Positions 14,847 through 25,353 are shown, numbered from the stretch's first letter. The stretch is 64,000 nt of DNA from Cavenderia fasciculata (GCF_000203815.1 NW_004457718.1:310001-374000); one strand, 5' to 3'. Numbers and translations: made by a program. Notes: generated by a model not told the origin, from the sequence alone.

Positions 14847-15137
14847 ATAATTAAATTTTAAATAATTATAAACAAAAAATTATAATAAATAATAAATTAA
14901 TATATAAATAATAACCTTGAGTTTTATTTATTACTTTAGCAAATGTCCAATTTAAACCATTCGATTTCAATGGTTTAAGTAATCGTCAATGACCATGATG
15001 AATTGTCAGCTGATATTTAACAATGTTGTATGAGACTCGGCTACCTATAGAGAGATATCTATTTTTGTAAAATAAATAATGGCCTTGCCTTGTCCAACAT
15101 TTGGTGTGTTCATGAATTAGAATTCTTTGTATGACTC
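14847..15137. other. Convergent intergenic spacer
   Basis: This is AT-rich spacer between the converging DUF3638 pseudogene and a minus-strand small gene. The stretch TAAATAATTATAAAC at 14850-14950 is nearly pure A/T and may hold polyadenylation signals for both strands. No gene is seen. Confidence 0.4.
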
Positions 15138-15560
15138 TTATTTGAAACCGGCATAAATGCCTGCGCATTTAAAAATAAGAAGAACTAATCGTTCGACAAA
15201 GTCCATGTTTTCCATCACCCAAGTAAGCACTTTCAAGAAACCATCTAAAAGATAGTTTCCGATTGCCTTTAATCCATTCCACAGCGATTGAAGAATTGAT
15301 TGAACAATTTCTTTACCTTTTTCAAAATATCCCTTTTCTTCTTGGTCTTGCTTTTGGTCCAATGCACCGAATGCTTGTTTCATCCTTTCAAGTATCATTG
15401 TTCTTCCCTCTCTTGAACCAATTGCACTGCTGATAGCTGGTTCTGCTTCAGATTCAAAGCACTCTAGAAGTGAATCTGAGCTGAGCGGTCTCATTGGGGT
15501 GAATCTATTAGCGCGTAACCATGTCACTGATGATTGAACTGCAGTAAATGTAAAGATCAT
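15138..15560 (-). CDS. Small dictyostelid protein, paralogue of 16128-16656
   Basis: An uninterrupted 140-codon ORF. I do not recognise the family. The C-terminal half (WNGLKAIGNYLLDGFLKVL, then MDFVERLVLL..KCAG) matches the neighbour at 16128-16656, as does a mid segment (AISSAIGSREGRTMI against AIMSALSTSEGKDSV). The C-terminal region could form amphipathic or membrane-seeking helices. Compared with the neighbour there are about 23 extra residues after position 11 (TWLRANRFTPM...). They could be a retained intron or a true insertion, and no standard GTAWGT donor decides this. The start at 15558-15560 aligns with the neighbour's MTFT start. The function is unknown. Confidence 0.65.
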   Translation of the reverse strand: MIFTFTAVQSSVTWLRANRFTPMRPLSSDSLLECFESEAEPAISSAIGSREGRTMILERMKQAFGALDQKQDQEEKGYFEKGKEIVQSILQSLWNGLKAIGNYLLDGFLKVLTWVMENMDFVERLVLLIFKCAGIYAGFK

Positions 15561-16127
15561 GGTTGCTCTGAAATATGAAATATAATATGTTGTTGTGTAG
15601 AGTAGAATATTATATAAACAGATAATATTTTTTTTGTGTAAGTAAACTTATAACAATTAATGTTGAGAGTTCTTGACCAAGAGAGAAACCTAAAATATCT
15701 TCATCAATGAAAAAAACAAAAAAAAGGAACCAATTGAACTTCACAAAGATGGGTTTTGATTGAAATTTCACCAAAAAAGTTATAAAATTTTTTATTTGAC
15801 CATTGATTGATGATATTATTGATTTGGTAGCCTCTACTCTTGATTTGTATTGTTAAAGTTGTCAAAAAGTGATTGTGAGCTGATAGCAAATGTCATTAAT
15901 TGTCTGTTTACTAGTTGGGAGGTGTTGTTGATTGTAATAACTAATACTAATACATCAATGTTTAGTTTATAGTGAGATATTGATTAAAACAAAAATGATC
16001 ATCAATCAATAAAACATAAAAAAAAAAGTCAGAGGTTCAGCATTAAATTAATTAATTTAATTTAATTTAATTATTTATTATTTTACATATATACTAAATC
16101 TTAGAGAATACAAGTGCATCGATTTTG
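15561..16127. other. AT-rich upstream region of the 15138-15560 gene
   Basis: This 567-bp spacer between two minus-strand paralogues should hold the promoter of the gene at 15138-15560. It has long A runs (16018-16028) and a TTAATTTAATTTAATT tract at 16047-16075. A minus-strand ORF at 15704-15889 has no homology I can see and low-complexity content, so I did not call it. Confidence 0.4.
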
Positions 16128-16656
16128 TTAGGTACTCATTTTTGCGCATTTAATAACCAAAAGTACTAATCGTTCGACAAAGTCCATGTGATGAATGACC
16201 CAATCGATTATCTTCATGAGACCCACTAAAAGATAATCTCCAATTGCCTTTAATCGATCAAACAGTGATTGTAGAATTGATTTGGGTTGATCAACCAATG
16301 GTGCTGGTGGTATATTTGGCACAGGTGACTCTGGTCTGACCACCTTGTGGATGGCTGACTGTTGCTGCATTGTAGACTGCCTCTGCATTGTAGTAATTGA
16401 CCAAAGCTAATACTTTTTTTTGTTGGTGGGGTTGAGGTTGAGGTTTAGGTTGAGGTTGAGGTTGAGGTTGAGGTTGAGGTTGAGGTTGAGGTTGAGGTTG
16501 AGGTTGAGGTTGAGGTTTCTGCTTTGCTCCATATGCGTTGACTAATTTTGTAATACCTTCAATAACTGAATCTTTTCCCTCGCTGGTACTTAATGCAGAC
16601 ATGATAGCTGATGCTGATACAGTTTCAAAGTTGTATGCGTTGATTGTAAATGTCAT
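16128..16656 (-). CDS. Small protein with Pro-Gln repeat, paralogue of 15138-15560; two frames
   Basis: The first part (16656 down to about 16413) encodes MTFTINAYNFETVSAS..., then about 13 Pro-Gln dipeptides from a hexanucleotide repeat. The conserved C-terminal part (LKAIGDYLLVGLMKII, MDFVERLVLLVIKCAK) is in the next frame, down to 16128. A GTATTA donor right after QQKK and acceptors at ATGCAG or AACAG would restore the frame with an intron of 31, 46 or 52 nt. The alternative is a one-base slip in the eight-A run (T at 16414-16421). A TAG blocks the second frame just upstream, so some joining or shift is required. Family and function are not recognised. Confidence 0.6.
16431..16517 (-). repeat. 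Hexanucleotide CAACCT repeat coding (Pro-Gln)n
   Basis: Plus-strand GAGGTT units run nearly uninterrupted, with one GTTTAG-type variant near 16441. On the minus strand they encode alternating Pro and Gln. The paralogue at 15138-15560 lacks the tract, so it arose or expanded after the duplication. Its length is probably polymorphic. Confidence 0.9.
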
Positions 16657-17703
16657 TATTTGCGATTATTGATTAAATTTGAAATGTAATAATAAATAAT
16701 AATAAATATATATATATAAATATATTTCCGATTAATAATAATTAATTAATTAAATAATAATAATAAGTGTTGTAGGGTTGTTGTGAAGCTAACCCCAACT
16801 CTTTGGTTAGCCCCTCACACAACTGGTAGGCATGTGATGGTATTGATTTTTTAATTCCGTGACGATGCAATGAATTTTTTAATCACGTGACGATGCAATG
16901 AATTTTGTATTTTATATCACGCGATCTCTCATCGATCAATCCATTTCAGATAAAAAGATCATGGGTTTAAAAATAACCAACTGTTTGAAGATCTTCCTTC
17001 CTTCTGTTGTTGCAATGAAAGAAGAAGAAGCTGAGAGATGAGAAAAGAAGTGGTGGCGTAAGTTTTAAATCGTATAGATATGAATTAAAGTATTAATACA
17101 TACATACAAATAGACAGTCATGTAAAGTGTTGTTTGTGTTTGTTTGGGAGACTCGGCTTACTTGCTTTGCTGCTCGCTTGGGAAAGAAAACAATCCTATG
17201 TTATCTGATCTGTATACAAATATATCGATTAGAAGAAGAATAAGAAGAAGAAGAAGAAGGATAATAATACTAAATATAAAGATATAGTGTATAATACTTA
17301 CATTTAGATCTCTCAGTAAATACGATAACACTCTCATGATTCTTACATTCTTTCTTTCTTGAGAGAGTGAGTATAGGAGTTATATAACACTAGTGAGTGA
17401 ATACTGTTGTTTACTTGTCATTGTTATTATACTAATATTGTTGATAATGATAATGAGTTATAATATTATTTAGGGTGATTGAGGAACAACCTCTTATTGT
17501 CAATCGGTGCTTTGTGATTCATTTTAAAATATTCTACTATTCTACTATATATATATATATCTATCTAAAATATGAAATGAAGATGAAGATCTATCGATTA
17601 TCCATTCCTTCTAATCAAACAAATAAATAATTAATGAAAAGATTTTTTTGTTGATCATCATCACGCCTTGCATTATTTTTTTTTATTCATTCTTTTTTTA
17701 TCT
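16657..17703. promoter_or_regulatory. 1-kb upstream region with a stem-loop and a 30-bp tandem repeat
   Basis: This spacer lies upstream of the 16128-16656 gene and downstream of the ankyrin-like gene at 17704. It contains a strong inverted repeat (GCTAACC at 16788-16794 with GGTTAGC at 16805-16811). The stem is extended outward by GTTGTTGTGA pairing with TCACACAAC. A tandem pair of about 30 bp follows (16846-16905), each unit holding GTGACGATGCAATGAA. AAG-rich runs occur near 17225-17260 and a TA run near 17547-17560. No coding exon is apparent. Confidence 0.5.
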
Positions 17704-19971
17704 TTATTTTTTCCAAAGATAACCTCTTTCCTTTTTCTTAAAATTCAGTTTAATGAATCTACCAATTCCTTTACTTCCAAAATTACGCTCTTCTTTGACA
17801 TTACCATGATCGAGTAACCAAGCAATAGCATCAAACCCAGCGTGTATGAGTAGGTGACAAGCATCGGTTCTTCCCCGATACTTTTCACCATCGATTAAAT
17901 TCTTTTCAACCAAATATTTGAAAACTCTTGGGTTGCTAATCTTTGCATGATGACAGAATACCATTTTACGGTGATCTTTGAATGTTTCATAGATGAATCT
18001 TAATAGATCCAAGTCATCACATTTTCTAATCAAGTATTCTTGACCTTGTTGTTGTTTGTCAAGTGGAAAATGGTCTAGAACAAATTTGATGGTTGGGATA
18101 TTACCACTTTTGATGGCCACATCTTGAGCATAAAATTTGGATAGGTACAATTCACCTTGTAATATAGTGTTTGCACAACCACCACTGATTTGGTGTAACC
18201 TTTTAATGAGCAGTTTAGAAGGTTCAAGCCAACCAGACCCGATACAGTACTCGAGTGACACCACATGCGCTTCTATATCTTGACCGAAATATTTGATATG
18301 ATGGTCTTGATCGATTGATAGATACTTGAATAATTTCATTACTTCAGTCTCTGATTTACATGAGTCCTTGAATATATATAAAAAGGTTGGTTTGAAAGTA
18401 TATCCACATTCAATGGCCAACTGATGTAATATTTTAACAAAAGCAAAACTCTTATCATCATCATCCTTAATCGTCATTTTCAATATCTTGTCAAAGTTGA
18501 CTTTACTAGTAGTCTCTTCTTGTTCTTTTAATCTATCTTTAAAATATGACAAGATGCATTGTAATGACTCAGGATGACAATATTTTCTATAAATAATACC
18601 AAGCAACATGGTTATAAATGATTCGATTTCAATCTCTTTGAGTAGTAATGGGAATCTTTCATTGACCCATTTAAATGTTTCCAATTGTCCAAAGAATCCT
18701 GATTCCATTAATGTAAATTTTGAACATGTGCGACCAGCTTTGATTCCCATTTCTAATATTTCAAAGTTGCCTACTCTTGCTGCCACCTCCATATTGATTT
18801 CTACTTTGTGAGCAATGAGATAGTCGACAAGTTCCATATCTCCTCTTGCAATTGCTGAAGCCATTGTTTTCTCACCCAAAGAAACATGGGTGATTTGAAG
18901 ACTGATTAATTTGCGTATGATTTGTAATGCACCAGCAGACCGATTCTGCAGATTCATTATTTGCTCGGTGACGAGTAAATGACTAATCGATGGATCTTGA
19001 GCAAAATAATCAATCATCTCCATGAGACGAGGATGATTGGTTTTAATTGATCTCTTTAAAATGTTGTATTGAGTGCCTAATGATAGAGTAGGCATATGAC
19101 CATTACCAAAAAGGTTACTGATTAATGTTGCATATCCCTCTTCCTCATCTTCATCTTCTTCATCCTTGTAACTGAAAAAATCATTTAATCGATTGTCAAA
19201 TGATGCACCAACTTCTTCATCTTTAAGGGTTAAGAGCATGCTCTTATAACTAGGTGACTGAAACATTTTGAAGCAATGGTATACCATATCTTGATTACCG
19301 TGCTTGGAGATAACATTGTGATTGATGTTATACTTGTCCAATACAATGAGTATGTTGTCGTCACAGTCATTGTTAATTGATTCAATCCATTTGATGACTT
19401 CTGAATCATTGACTTTGAAAGAGCATTTGATTAAAGCCTTCATAAACTCTTCCAAGTTATCCACACCATATCTCTTGTACATGAAATCTTGAATGAATTG
19501 GTTTCTCTTTTTGACAATACTCTGATCATCAAATTGATATTGTTTGTTTATTATATCACCACGACTCTTTAATATTAAAGGATATCTTGCAATACATTTG
19601 ATGATCTCTTTTAAATTTGGTATCCATTTACGTTGTTGTTGTTGTTGTTGTTGTTTCTCTTTTTTACTTTGATCACCTTCATCACCATTTTCATTGTCAT
19701 CATCAAACCATTTATACTTTGCAAACTTTTGTTCTAGTGCTCGTATAGTTGATTGTAGTTGATCAAAGTATCCATGTCTTGCAAGTTGAATAGGATCTTC
19801 GATTAATTGATACCAGTTGTAGTATCCAATCGGCATAGAACGCCCGTAGATATCATAGTAATCATCATAAGGTGCTGATAACAATCGATTGATTTGTTGT
19901 ACATGTTTGATGATCACACTATGGGTATATGAATTGACTATAAATACTGATTGAAATAGTTGTTTATCCAT
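17704..19971 (-). CDS. Ankyrin-like family protein, array copy 1
   Basis: A single-exon gene of 755 codons starting MDKQLFQSVFIVNSYTHSV. This N-terminal head is shared by all array members and is followed by INRLLSAPYD, YYNWYQL, ARHGYFDQLQST and WIPNLKEII. A KEKQQQQQQQ run sits just before WIPNL. The middle and C-terminal parts are made of about 33-residue degenerate ankyrin-like units, for example AARVGNFEILEMG and GQLETFKWVNERFP. The C-terminal block NPRVFKYLVEKNLI is also shared. Dictyostelids have expanded families of this kind with no assigned function. No signal peptide or membrane segment is visible, so it is likely intracellular. The ORF looks intact. Confidence 0.85.
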   Translation of the reverse strand: MDKQLFQSVFIVNSYTHSVIIKHVQQINRLLSAPYDDYYDIYGRSMPIGYYNWYQLIEDPIQLARHGYFDQLQSTIRALEQKFAKYKWFDDDNENGDEGDQSKKEKQQQQQQQRKWIPNLKEIIKCIARYPLILKSRGDIINKQYQFDDQSIVKKRNQFIQDFMYKRYGVDNLEEFMKALIKCSFKVNDSEVIKWIESINNDCDDNILIVLDKYNINHNVISKHGNQDMVYHCFKMFQSPSYKSMLLTLKDEEVGASFDNRLNDFFSYKDEEDEDEEEGYATLISNLFGNGHMPTLSLGTQYNILKRSIKTNHPRLMEMIDYFAQDPSISHLLVTEQIMNLQNRSAGALQIIRKLISLQITHVSLGEKTMASAIARGDMELVDYLIAHKVEINMEVAARVGNFEILEMGIKAGRTCSKFTLMESGFFGQLETFKWVNERFPLLLKEIEIESFITMLLGIIYRKYCHPESLQCILSYFKDRLKEQEETTSKVNFDKILKMTIKDDDDKSFAFVKILHQLAIECGYTFKPTFLYIFKDSCKSETEVMKLFKYLSIDQDHHIKYFGQDIEAHVVSLEYCIGSGWLEPSKLLIKRLHQISGGCANTILQGELYLSKFYAQDVAIKSGNIPTIKFVLDHFPLDKQQQGQEYLIRKCDDLDLLRFIYETFKDHRKMVFCHHAKISNPRVFKYLVEKNLIDGEKYRGRTDACHLLIHAGFDAIAWLLDHGNVKEERNFGSKGIGRFIKLNFKKKERGYLWKK

Positions 19972-20136
19972 TCTTGCATATATTTATATATATCGATAAT
20001 AAATTAATAAAAGGTACTACAAACAAATATAGAGATAACAATTCGAACTTGCTGAAAGGTTGGCGCCAAACCACTTTATATTTTTTGCTTGAGTACTAAT
20101 TATTTATTATTTTATTCATTATTTTGTTTTTTAATT

Positions 20137-22365
20137 TTAATTTGTTAAGTATTTAAAATTGAGATTAATGAATCTACCAATTCCATGGTGTTCAAATTCT
20201 GTGTCATAACCAGTGACATTACCGTGATCGTGTAACCAAGCAATAGCATCATAGCCGGCATGCATGAGTAGGTCACAAGCATCGATACTTCCTCTATAAG
20301 TATCACCGTTGATTAAATTCTTTTCAACCAAATATTTGAATACTCTTGGACTGAAGATCTTTGTACTGTTGCAAACTGTAATGTGATAGTGATCTTTGAA
20401 TGTTTCATAAAAGAATTCTAGTAGTTCTGAATCATTGATGAATGAATAATCAAGAACATAGTTTTCTCTTTTTTGATGTTCGTTGAGTTGTAAGTGACCA
20501 TGTTCTAAAACATATTTGATAGTTTCAATATTGTGACTTTTAATAGCCAAAGATAGAGAATCTTTTGGTAGGTATGATCCTGTTGCTATTGTATCACTTG
20601 CACATCCACCTAATTCTTTTAATACACTGATCAAAAGTTTAGTAGGTTCAAGCCATCCATACTTTATGAATTTATCTAATAATTCATTATGCTCTATTAG
20701 ATCTTGACCAAAATATTTAGAGTGACCTTGATTGTGTAGATACTTGAATATTTCTATTTTTGGATCGAGTATAATTGTAGGTGTAACTAAATTCTTGAAA
20801 TATTGTAAAAAGGTTGGTTTAAAAGTATAGTCATATTCATCAGCCAGTTCTTTGATCATTTTAACATGTTCTAATCTATCTTGTTTGATTGCTTGTTCCA
20901 ATATATTGTTAAAGTTGATGGTCGCAGTCCAAGTGAATCGTGTGACTTGAGAGTCTGAATTGACTTCCAAATAACTTGACAAGATGAATCTTAATGATTC
21001 AAGAGTACAATTTGGCAGATACCCAATAATAATAGCTTTGGATATAAACGATGAAATGTTTATATCTTTTAATAATAATGGGAATTTTGCAACCAGCCAT
21101 TTGTATGCTTCCAACTGTCCATGAAATACACATTGTAATGCATCCTCTGTACATGTACGACCAGTTTCTAGACCCATTTCCAATATTTCAATGCTACCTG
21201 CATTGGCTGCCAAATCCATATTGATTTGAAATGGTGATGCTTTATTATCCAATAAATACCTAACCAATTTTGCATCACCTCTTAGTGTAGATCGATTCAT
21301 TAGATCATAATATAAACTCTTTTTCACGTCTGGAATATATTCGGTGATTTTAAGAATGATAGGTAATGCAAGACTAGACCAACACAAATCATTCATTAAT
21401 TGATCACCGATTAACATTTGTCTAAGTGATTCTTCTTCATTCCTACCAAAGTAATCGATCATCTCCATAACACGAGGATGACTTTTCTTGACTGATTTCT
21501 TTAAAATGGCGTATTGAGTGTCTGGTAATAGATCAGACATATGACCATTATCAAAAAGATTGCTGATTAATTCTGTGTATTCAGCACCAGATGATTTTAA
21601 ATACCAAACTAATCCTTTGTCAAATGAATGCTTTGATTTACAGATTAAAGAGTAGTTTGGTGATTTAAATAATTTAAAGTAATTATACACCATATCTTGA
21701 TTGCCATACTGAAAGATGATACGATGATTGATATTGTACTTGTCAAATACAAAAAGGATATTATCACAATTGTCATTGTGAATTGATTCTATCCATTTGA
21801 TCATCTCTAAATCACCAGCATCTATAGAGTATTGAATCAAAGACTTTATAAACTCTTCCAAATCATTATCCAAACTATATCTCTTATAAATAAACTCTTG
21901 AATGAATTGATTTCTCTGATTGATAATGTCTTGTTGATTTTGTTGTTGTTTGTTAAAGACATCAATAAATTTCTCTACATTGATAGGATATCTAATTGCT
22001 GCTTCAATAATCTCTTTTAAATTTGGTATCCATTTACGTTGTTGTTGTTGTTGTTGTTGTTTCTCTTGTTTTTGATCATCACCATCATCTTCATCTTCAT
22101 TGTCATCAAACCATTTATACTTTGCAAACTTTTGTTCTTGTTTGAGTATAGTTGATTGTAGTTGATCAAAGTATCCATATCTTGCAAGTTGAATAGTATT
22201 CTCTGATAGTTGATTCCAATTGTAGTATTCTATTGATTCTTGATCATAGCTTTGACGATCATAAGGTAATGATACCAATCGATTGATTTGTTTTACATGT
22301 TTGATGATCGATTGACGCACATATTTGTTTGCAATAAACACTGATTGAAATAACTGATTATCCAT
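20137..22365 (-). CDS. Ankyrin-like family protein, array copy 2
   Basis: A single exon. I chose the ATG at 22363-22365 (MDNQLFQSVFIANKY) because every paralogue starts this way; the frame runs 54 nt further up to 22419 but only as hydrophobic low-complexity sequence. The product is about 742 residues and has the shared head, a KQEKQQQQQQQ run, ankyrin-like units (AANAGSIEILEMG, GQLEAYKWLVAKFP) and the C-terminal SPRVFKYLVEKNLING block. It ends like copy 1 with GIGRFINLNFK, so copies 1 and 2 form a subgroup. The ORF is intact and the function is unknown. Confidence 0.85.
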   Translation of the reverse strand: MDNQLFQSVFIANKYVRQSIIKHVKQINRLVSLPYDRQSYDQESIEYYNWNQLSENTIQLARYGYFDQLQSTILKQEQKFAKYKWFDDNEDEDDGDDQKQEKQQQQQQQRKWIPNLKEIIEAAIRYPINVEKFIDVFNKQQQNQQDIINQRNQFIQEFIYKRYSLDNDLEEFIKSLIQYSIDAGDLEMIKWIESIHNDNCDNILFVFDKYNINHRIIFQYGNQDMVYNYFKLFKSPNYSLICKSKHSFDKGLVWYLKSSGAEYTELISNLFDNGHMSDLLPDTQYAILKKSVKKSHPRVMEMIDYFGRNEEESLRQMLIGDQLMNDLCWSSLALPIILKITEYIPDVKKSLYYDLMNRSTLRGDAKLVRYLLDNKASPFQINMDLAANAGSIEILEMGLETGRTCTEDALQCVFHGQLEAYKWLVAKFPLLLKDINISSFISKAIIIGYLPNCTLESLRFILSSYLEVNSDSQVTRFTWTATINFNNILEQAIKQDRLEHVKMIKELADEYDYTFKPTFLQYFKNLVTPTIILDPKIEIFKYLHNQGHSKYFGQDLIEHNELLDKFIKYGWLEPTKLLISVLKELGGCASDTIATGSYLPKDSLSLAIKSHNIETIKYVLEHGHLQLNEHQKRENYVLDYSFINDSELLEFFYETFKDHYHITVCNSTKIFSPRVFKYLVEKNLINGDTYRGSIDACDLLMHAGYDAIAWLHDHGNVTGYDTEFEHHGIGRFINLNFKYLTN

Positions 22366-22527
22366 TCTCTTTGTTCTAAAAGTATATACAAACAAATAAA
22401 CAAACAAAAATATGAACAAGCAAATACGAAGTAGTTTGAAAGTCGACAGATTTATTTTTTTAGAAATTCTTTAGAATGTTTTTTTTTGGTATAGTTTTTT
22501 TTACAATAGATAGAAATAATACTATTT

Positions 22528-24585
22528 TTACTGTATTATGTTTTTCACAAAGTTTGGAAATAGCTTTGATATTGTTAGCTCCTGTAATAGTTGATGAGCT
22601 TTGGGGTTGTCTTTGTACATGTCGGCGCTGATTAAATTCTTTTCAACCAAATATTTGAATACTCTTGGACTGCGTATAGGGACTGTTTGAGTGTTGAATG
22701 ATATTTTACAGTGATCTTTGAAAGTGTCATAGAGGAATTGTAACAACTCTAAATCGCTTCCTTGATTTAGGATAAGATGATTATCCACTATAAGGGATGG
22801 AAGTTCATCGATTGAATATTGGGATAGGACAAACTTGATGGTTGGGATACTACCATTTTGAATTGCAATAGATAAAACATTCTTGTGGAGATACAAGTCT
22901 CTGTCTATTTTAGTACTATTGCCACCCAATTTCTGTAACACTCCAAATAGTATTTGAGCAGGTTCATGCCAACCCATTGATAAAAAGTTACCAAGTGTCT
23001 TGGTATGCTCTGGAATACTATCACCAAAATATTTGGTGTGTCCTTGGTGATGAAGATACTTGAATATTTCGATGCCGGGGTCGAGTATGAGTAATGACCT
23101 TTTCTCCTGGAAAATAGTTAAAAAGTTTGGTACAAAAGTCTCACCATATCGATCGGCCATTTGATCGATGGTTTTAACAAGATCCAATCTATCTTGTTTA
23201 ATAGCAAGTTTCATCATCATAAACAAGTAAATGTTGTATTCTGATAGAATATTACTTGTTTCAGATGATGGGTGTGCACCTATATAACTTGACACTATGA
23301 ATTCAAACATCTCTGATGGACATGGTGGAGTGATTGTAACTGCTTTAAGTAGAAACAAGTCAATCTCTACCTCTTTTAATAGTGATGGGTGTTTTGAAAT
23401 AACCCATTTAAATGTCTCCAAGTGTCCAGAAAATATACATTCCAAAGCAGTGACTGTTAATTCATCACTATGACCCATTTTAAGTATTTCAATGCTTCCT
23501 GCCTTTGCTGCCAAATCCATATCAATAGTCAATGATGTATGTTTTAATAGGTACTTTACAAGCTTTGCATTCGTGTCACCTCTTTTGATAACATTTCTCA
23601 TTGATGAAGCGATGAACCAATCTTCAAGATTTGGAAAATACTCTGCAATACAAAGAATGATTGGGAATGCACCAGGTGATAAACAAACAGAATTCAATGT
23701 TTCAATTGAAGTGAGGATGTCTTGAAGCGATTCATTCTCTCCAAAGTATTGAATGATTTCCATGACTAGAGGATGATCATGTTTGATCGATGCCCTTAGA
23801 ATGTTTTCTTGAGTGAATTGTGATAGTGTAGACATATGATTGTCAAAAAAGTTGGTGATCAATGTTGTACATTCTTTTGAGTTTAAAAACTGTTGTAATC
23901 CATTTTCATAGTCATCGATAGTATTACATAATGAAGAAAAGTTTGAGGATTGAAAGATTTTAAAACCATGATATACAATATCTTGATTACATTGAAATAT
24001 ATAATAATGACTAATAGAATGTTTATCCATCACTTCGAGTATATTGTCATTGTGAATTGATTCGATCCATTTGATTAACTCGAAATCACCAGCTTTGAGA
24101 GAACAAGTTGCTAGTTCTTTTGTAAAGTCTTCCAAGTTATCCAAACCATATATCTTGTATGTGAAATCTTGAATGAATTGGTTTCTCTTTTCGATCGTAA
24201 TACTCTGATCATCTTGTTTATTCAAGATATCAGAATGACTCTTTATAATCAGAGGATATCTTGTTAAAGCTTCCATGATCTCTTTTAAACTTGGGATCCA
24301 TTTAGCTAGTTGTCGATGATCATCATTAAACAACATATACTCTGCAACCTTTTGTTCAAATGATAGTAGTTCTGATTGTAGTTGATCAAAGTATCCATGT
24401 CTTGCAAGTTGAATAGGATCTTCAATCAATTGATACCAGTTGTAGTATACGATTGGTTCTTGATCATAGCTTTGACGATCATAAGGTGCTGATACTAATC
24501 GATTGATTTGTTTAACATGTTTGAAAATCAAACTACGTGTGTATGAATTAACAATAAGTACTGATTTAAATAGTTGATTATCCAT
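22528..24585 (-). CDS. Ankyrin-like family protein, array copy 3, short C-terminus
   Basis: A single exon of 685 codons starting MDNQLFKSVLIVNSYTRSL. It has the shared head and ankyrin-like units (AAKAGSIEILKMG, GHLETFKWVISKHP). The Gln run before WIPSLKEIM is absent. The C-terminus diverges soon after RSPRVFKYLVEKNLIS: the DAIAWLHDHG-type tail of its neighbours is replaced by about 30 unrelated residues ending PNFVKNIIQ. This suggests a truncation or a shifted frame at the 3' end that still leaves a usable ORF. Confidence 0.82.
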   Translation of the reverse strand: MDNQLFKSVLIVNSYTRSLIFKHVKQINRLVSAPYDRQSYDQEPIVYYNWYQLIEDPIQLARHGYFDQLQSELLSFEQKVAEYMLFNDDHRQLAKWIPSLKEIMEALTRYPLIIKSHSDILNKQDDQSITIEKRNQFIQDFTYKIYGLDNLEDFTKELATCSLKAGDFELIKWIESIHNDNILEVMDKHSISHYYIFQCNQDIVYHGFKIFQSSNFSSLCNTIDDYENGLQQFLNSKECTTLITNFFDNHMSTLSQFTQENILRASIKHDHPLVMEIIQYFGENESLQDILTSIETLNSVCLSPGAFPIILCIAEYFPNLEDWFIASSMRNVIKRGDTNAKLVKYLLKHTSLTIDMDLAAKAGSIEILKMGHSDELTVTALECIFSGHLETFKWVISKHPSLLKEVEIDLFLLKAVTITPPCPSEMFEFIVSSYIGAHPSSETSNILSEYNIYLFMMMKLAIKQDRLDLVKTIDQMADRYGETFVPNFLTIFQEKRSLLILDPGIEIFKYLHHQGHTKYFGDSIPEHTKTLGNFLSMGWHEPAQILFGVLQKLGGNSTKIDRDLYLHKNVLSIAIQNGSIPTIKFVLSQYSIDELPSLIVDNHLILNQGSDLELLQFLYDTFKDHCKISFNTQTVPIRSPRVFKYLVEKNLISADMYKDNPKAHQLLQELTISKLFPNFVKNIIQ

Positions 24586-24674
24586 CTATAACTATTGTTT
24601 ATACAAATATATATAAATGAAAAAAGAATAGATAATGACCAAATTTTTTTTCATATCTAATTTTTTTGATTTTA

Positions 24675-25165
24675 AAAAATGTTTAATTAAATTAATTTCT
24701 TTTCATTCAAATAATTGATCTGAACTTATGAATTGTATGTAATTTTGTAGATATCGAAAGTTTCGTAGAGGAATTGTATTAACTCTAGATTGTAACCATT
24801 AGGTCAGGTGATTATTTACTTGGCGATTCTTTAATATCAATGGGTATCTTGTTATGGTTTAAATGATTTCTTTTAAAATAGGTATCCATACCCACTTTTG
24901 ACCCCATGAAAACCATTTATACTTTGAAATCTTTTTTTCCAATCCTATTATTGTTGATTGTAGTCGATTAAAGTATCCATATCTTGCAAGTTGAATAGGA
25001 TCTTCAATCAATTGATACCAGTTGAAGTATCCTATTGGTTCTTGATCATATATTTGGCGATCATAAGGTGCCGATAGTAATCGATTGATTAGTTTCACTT
25101 GTTTAATGATTAAATGACGAGTATATAAATTAATAATAAATACTGATTTAAATAATTCATTTTTT
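24675..25165 (-). pseudogene. Ankyrin-like family remnant with large internal deletion
   Basis: The minus strand from 25165 reads the family head (ELFKSVFIINLYTRHLI, INRLLSAPYDRQIYDQEP, WIPILKEII). After about 140 codons it jumps, near 24800, to sequence matching the 3' part of paralogues (NLELIQFLYETF) and then a degraded VFKYLVEKNLI match near 24690. About 1.5 kb of coding sequence is missing. The only nearby ATG is one base out of frame with the head, and stops lie in the fused part. It sits in line with the intact copies, so it was once a full array member. Confidence 0.85.
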
Positions 25166-25353
25166 TTTATACAAATAAATAAGTAGAATATTTTCTTTTC
25201 AATATTGAAACTTGAAAACAAGCTGGGAGAGGGTTTGTTTCCCTTTTTTTTTCAAAATTTTATAAATTATTATAATAAATTATAAAATTCAAGATTTATT
25301 TTTAAAAGTATTTAAATTTTCTCATATTTGAAAAAGGAATTTGTTTACGTTTA

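Noticed and set aside
22366-22419. Upstream extension of array copy 2
   Set aside because: Phe/Tyr-rich low-complexity sequence not shared by paralogues, all of which start at the MD(N/K)QLF methionine.
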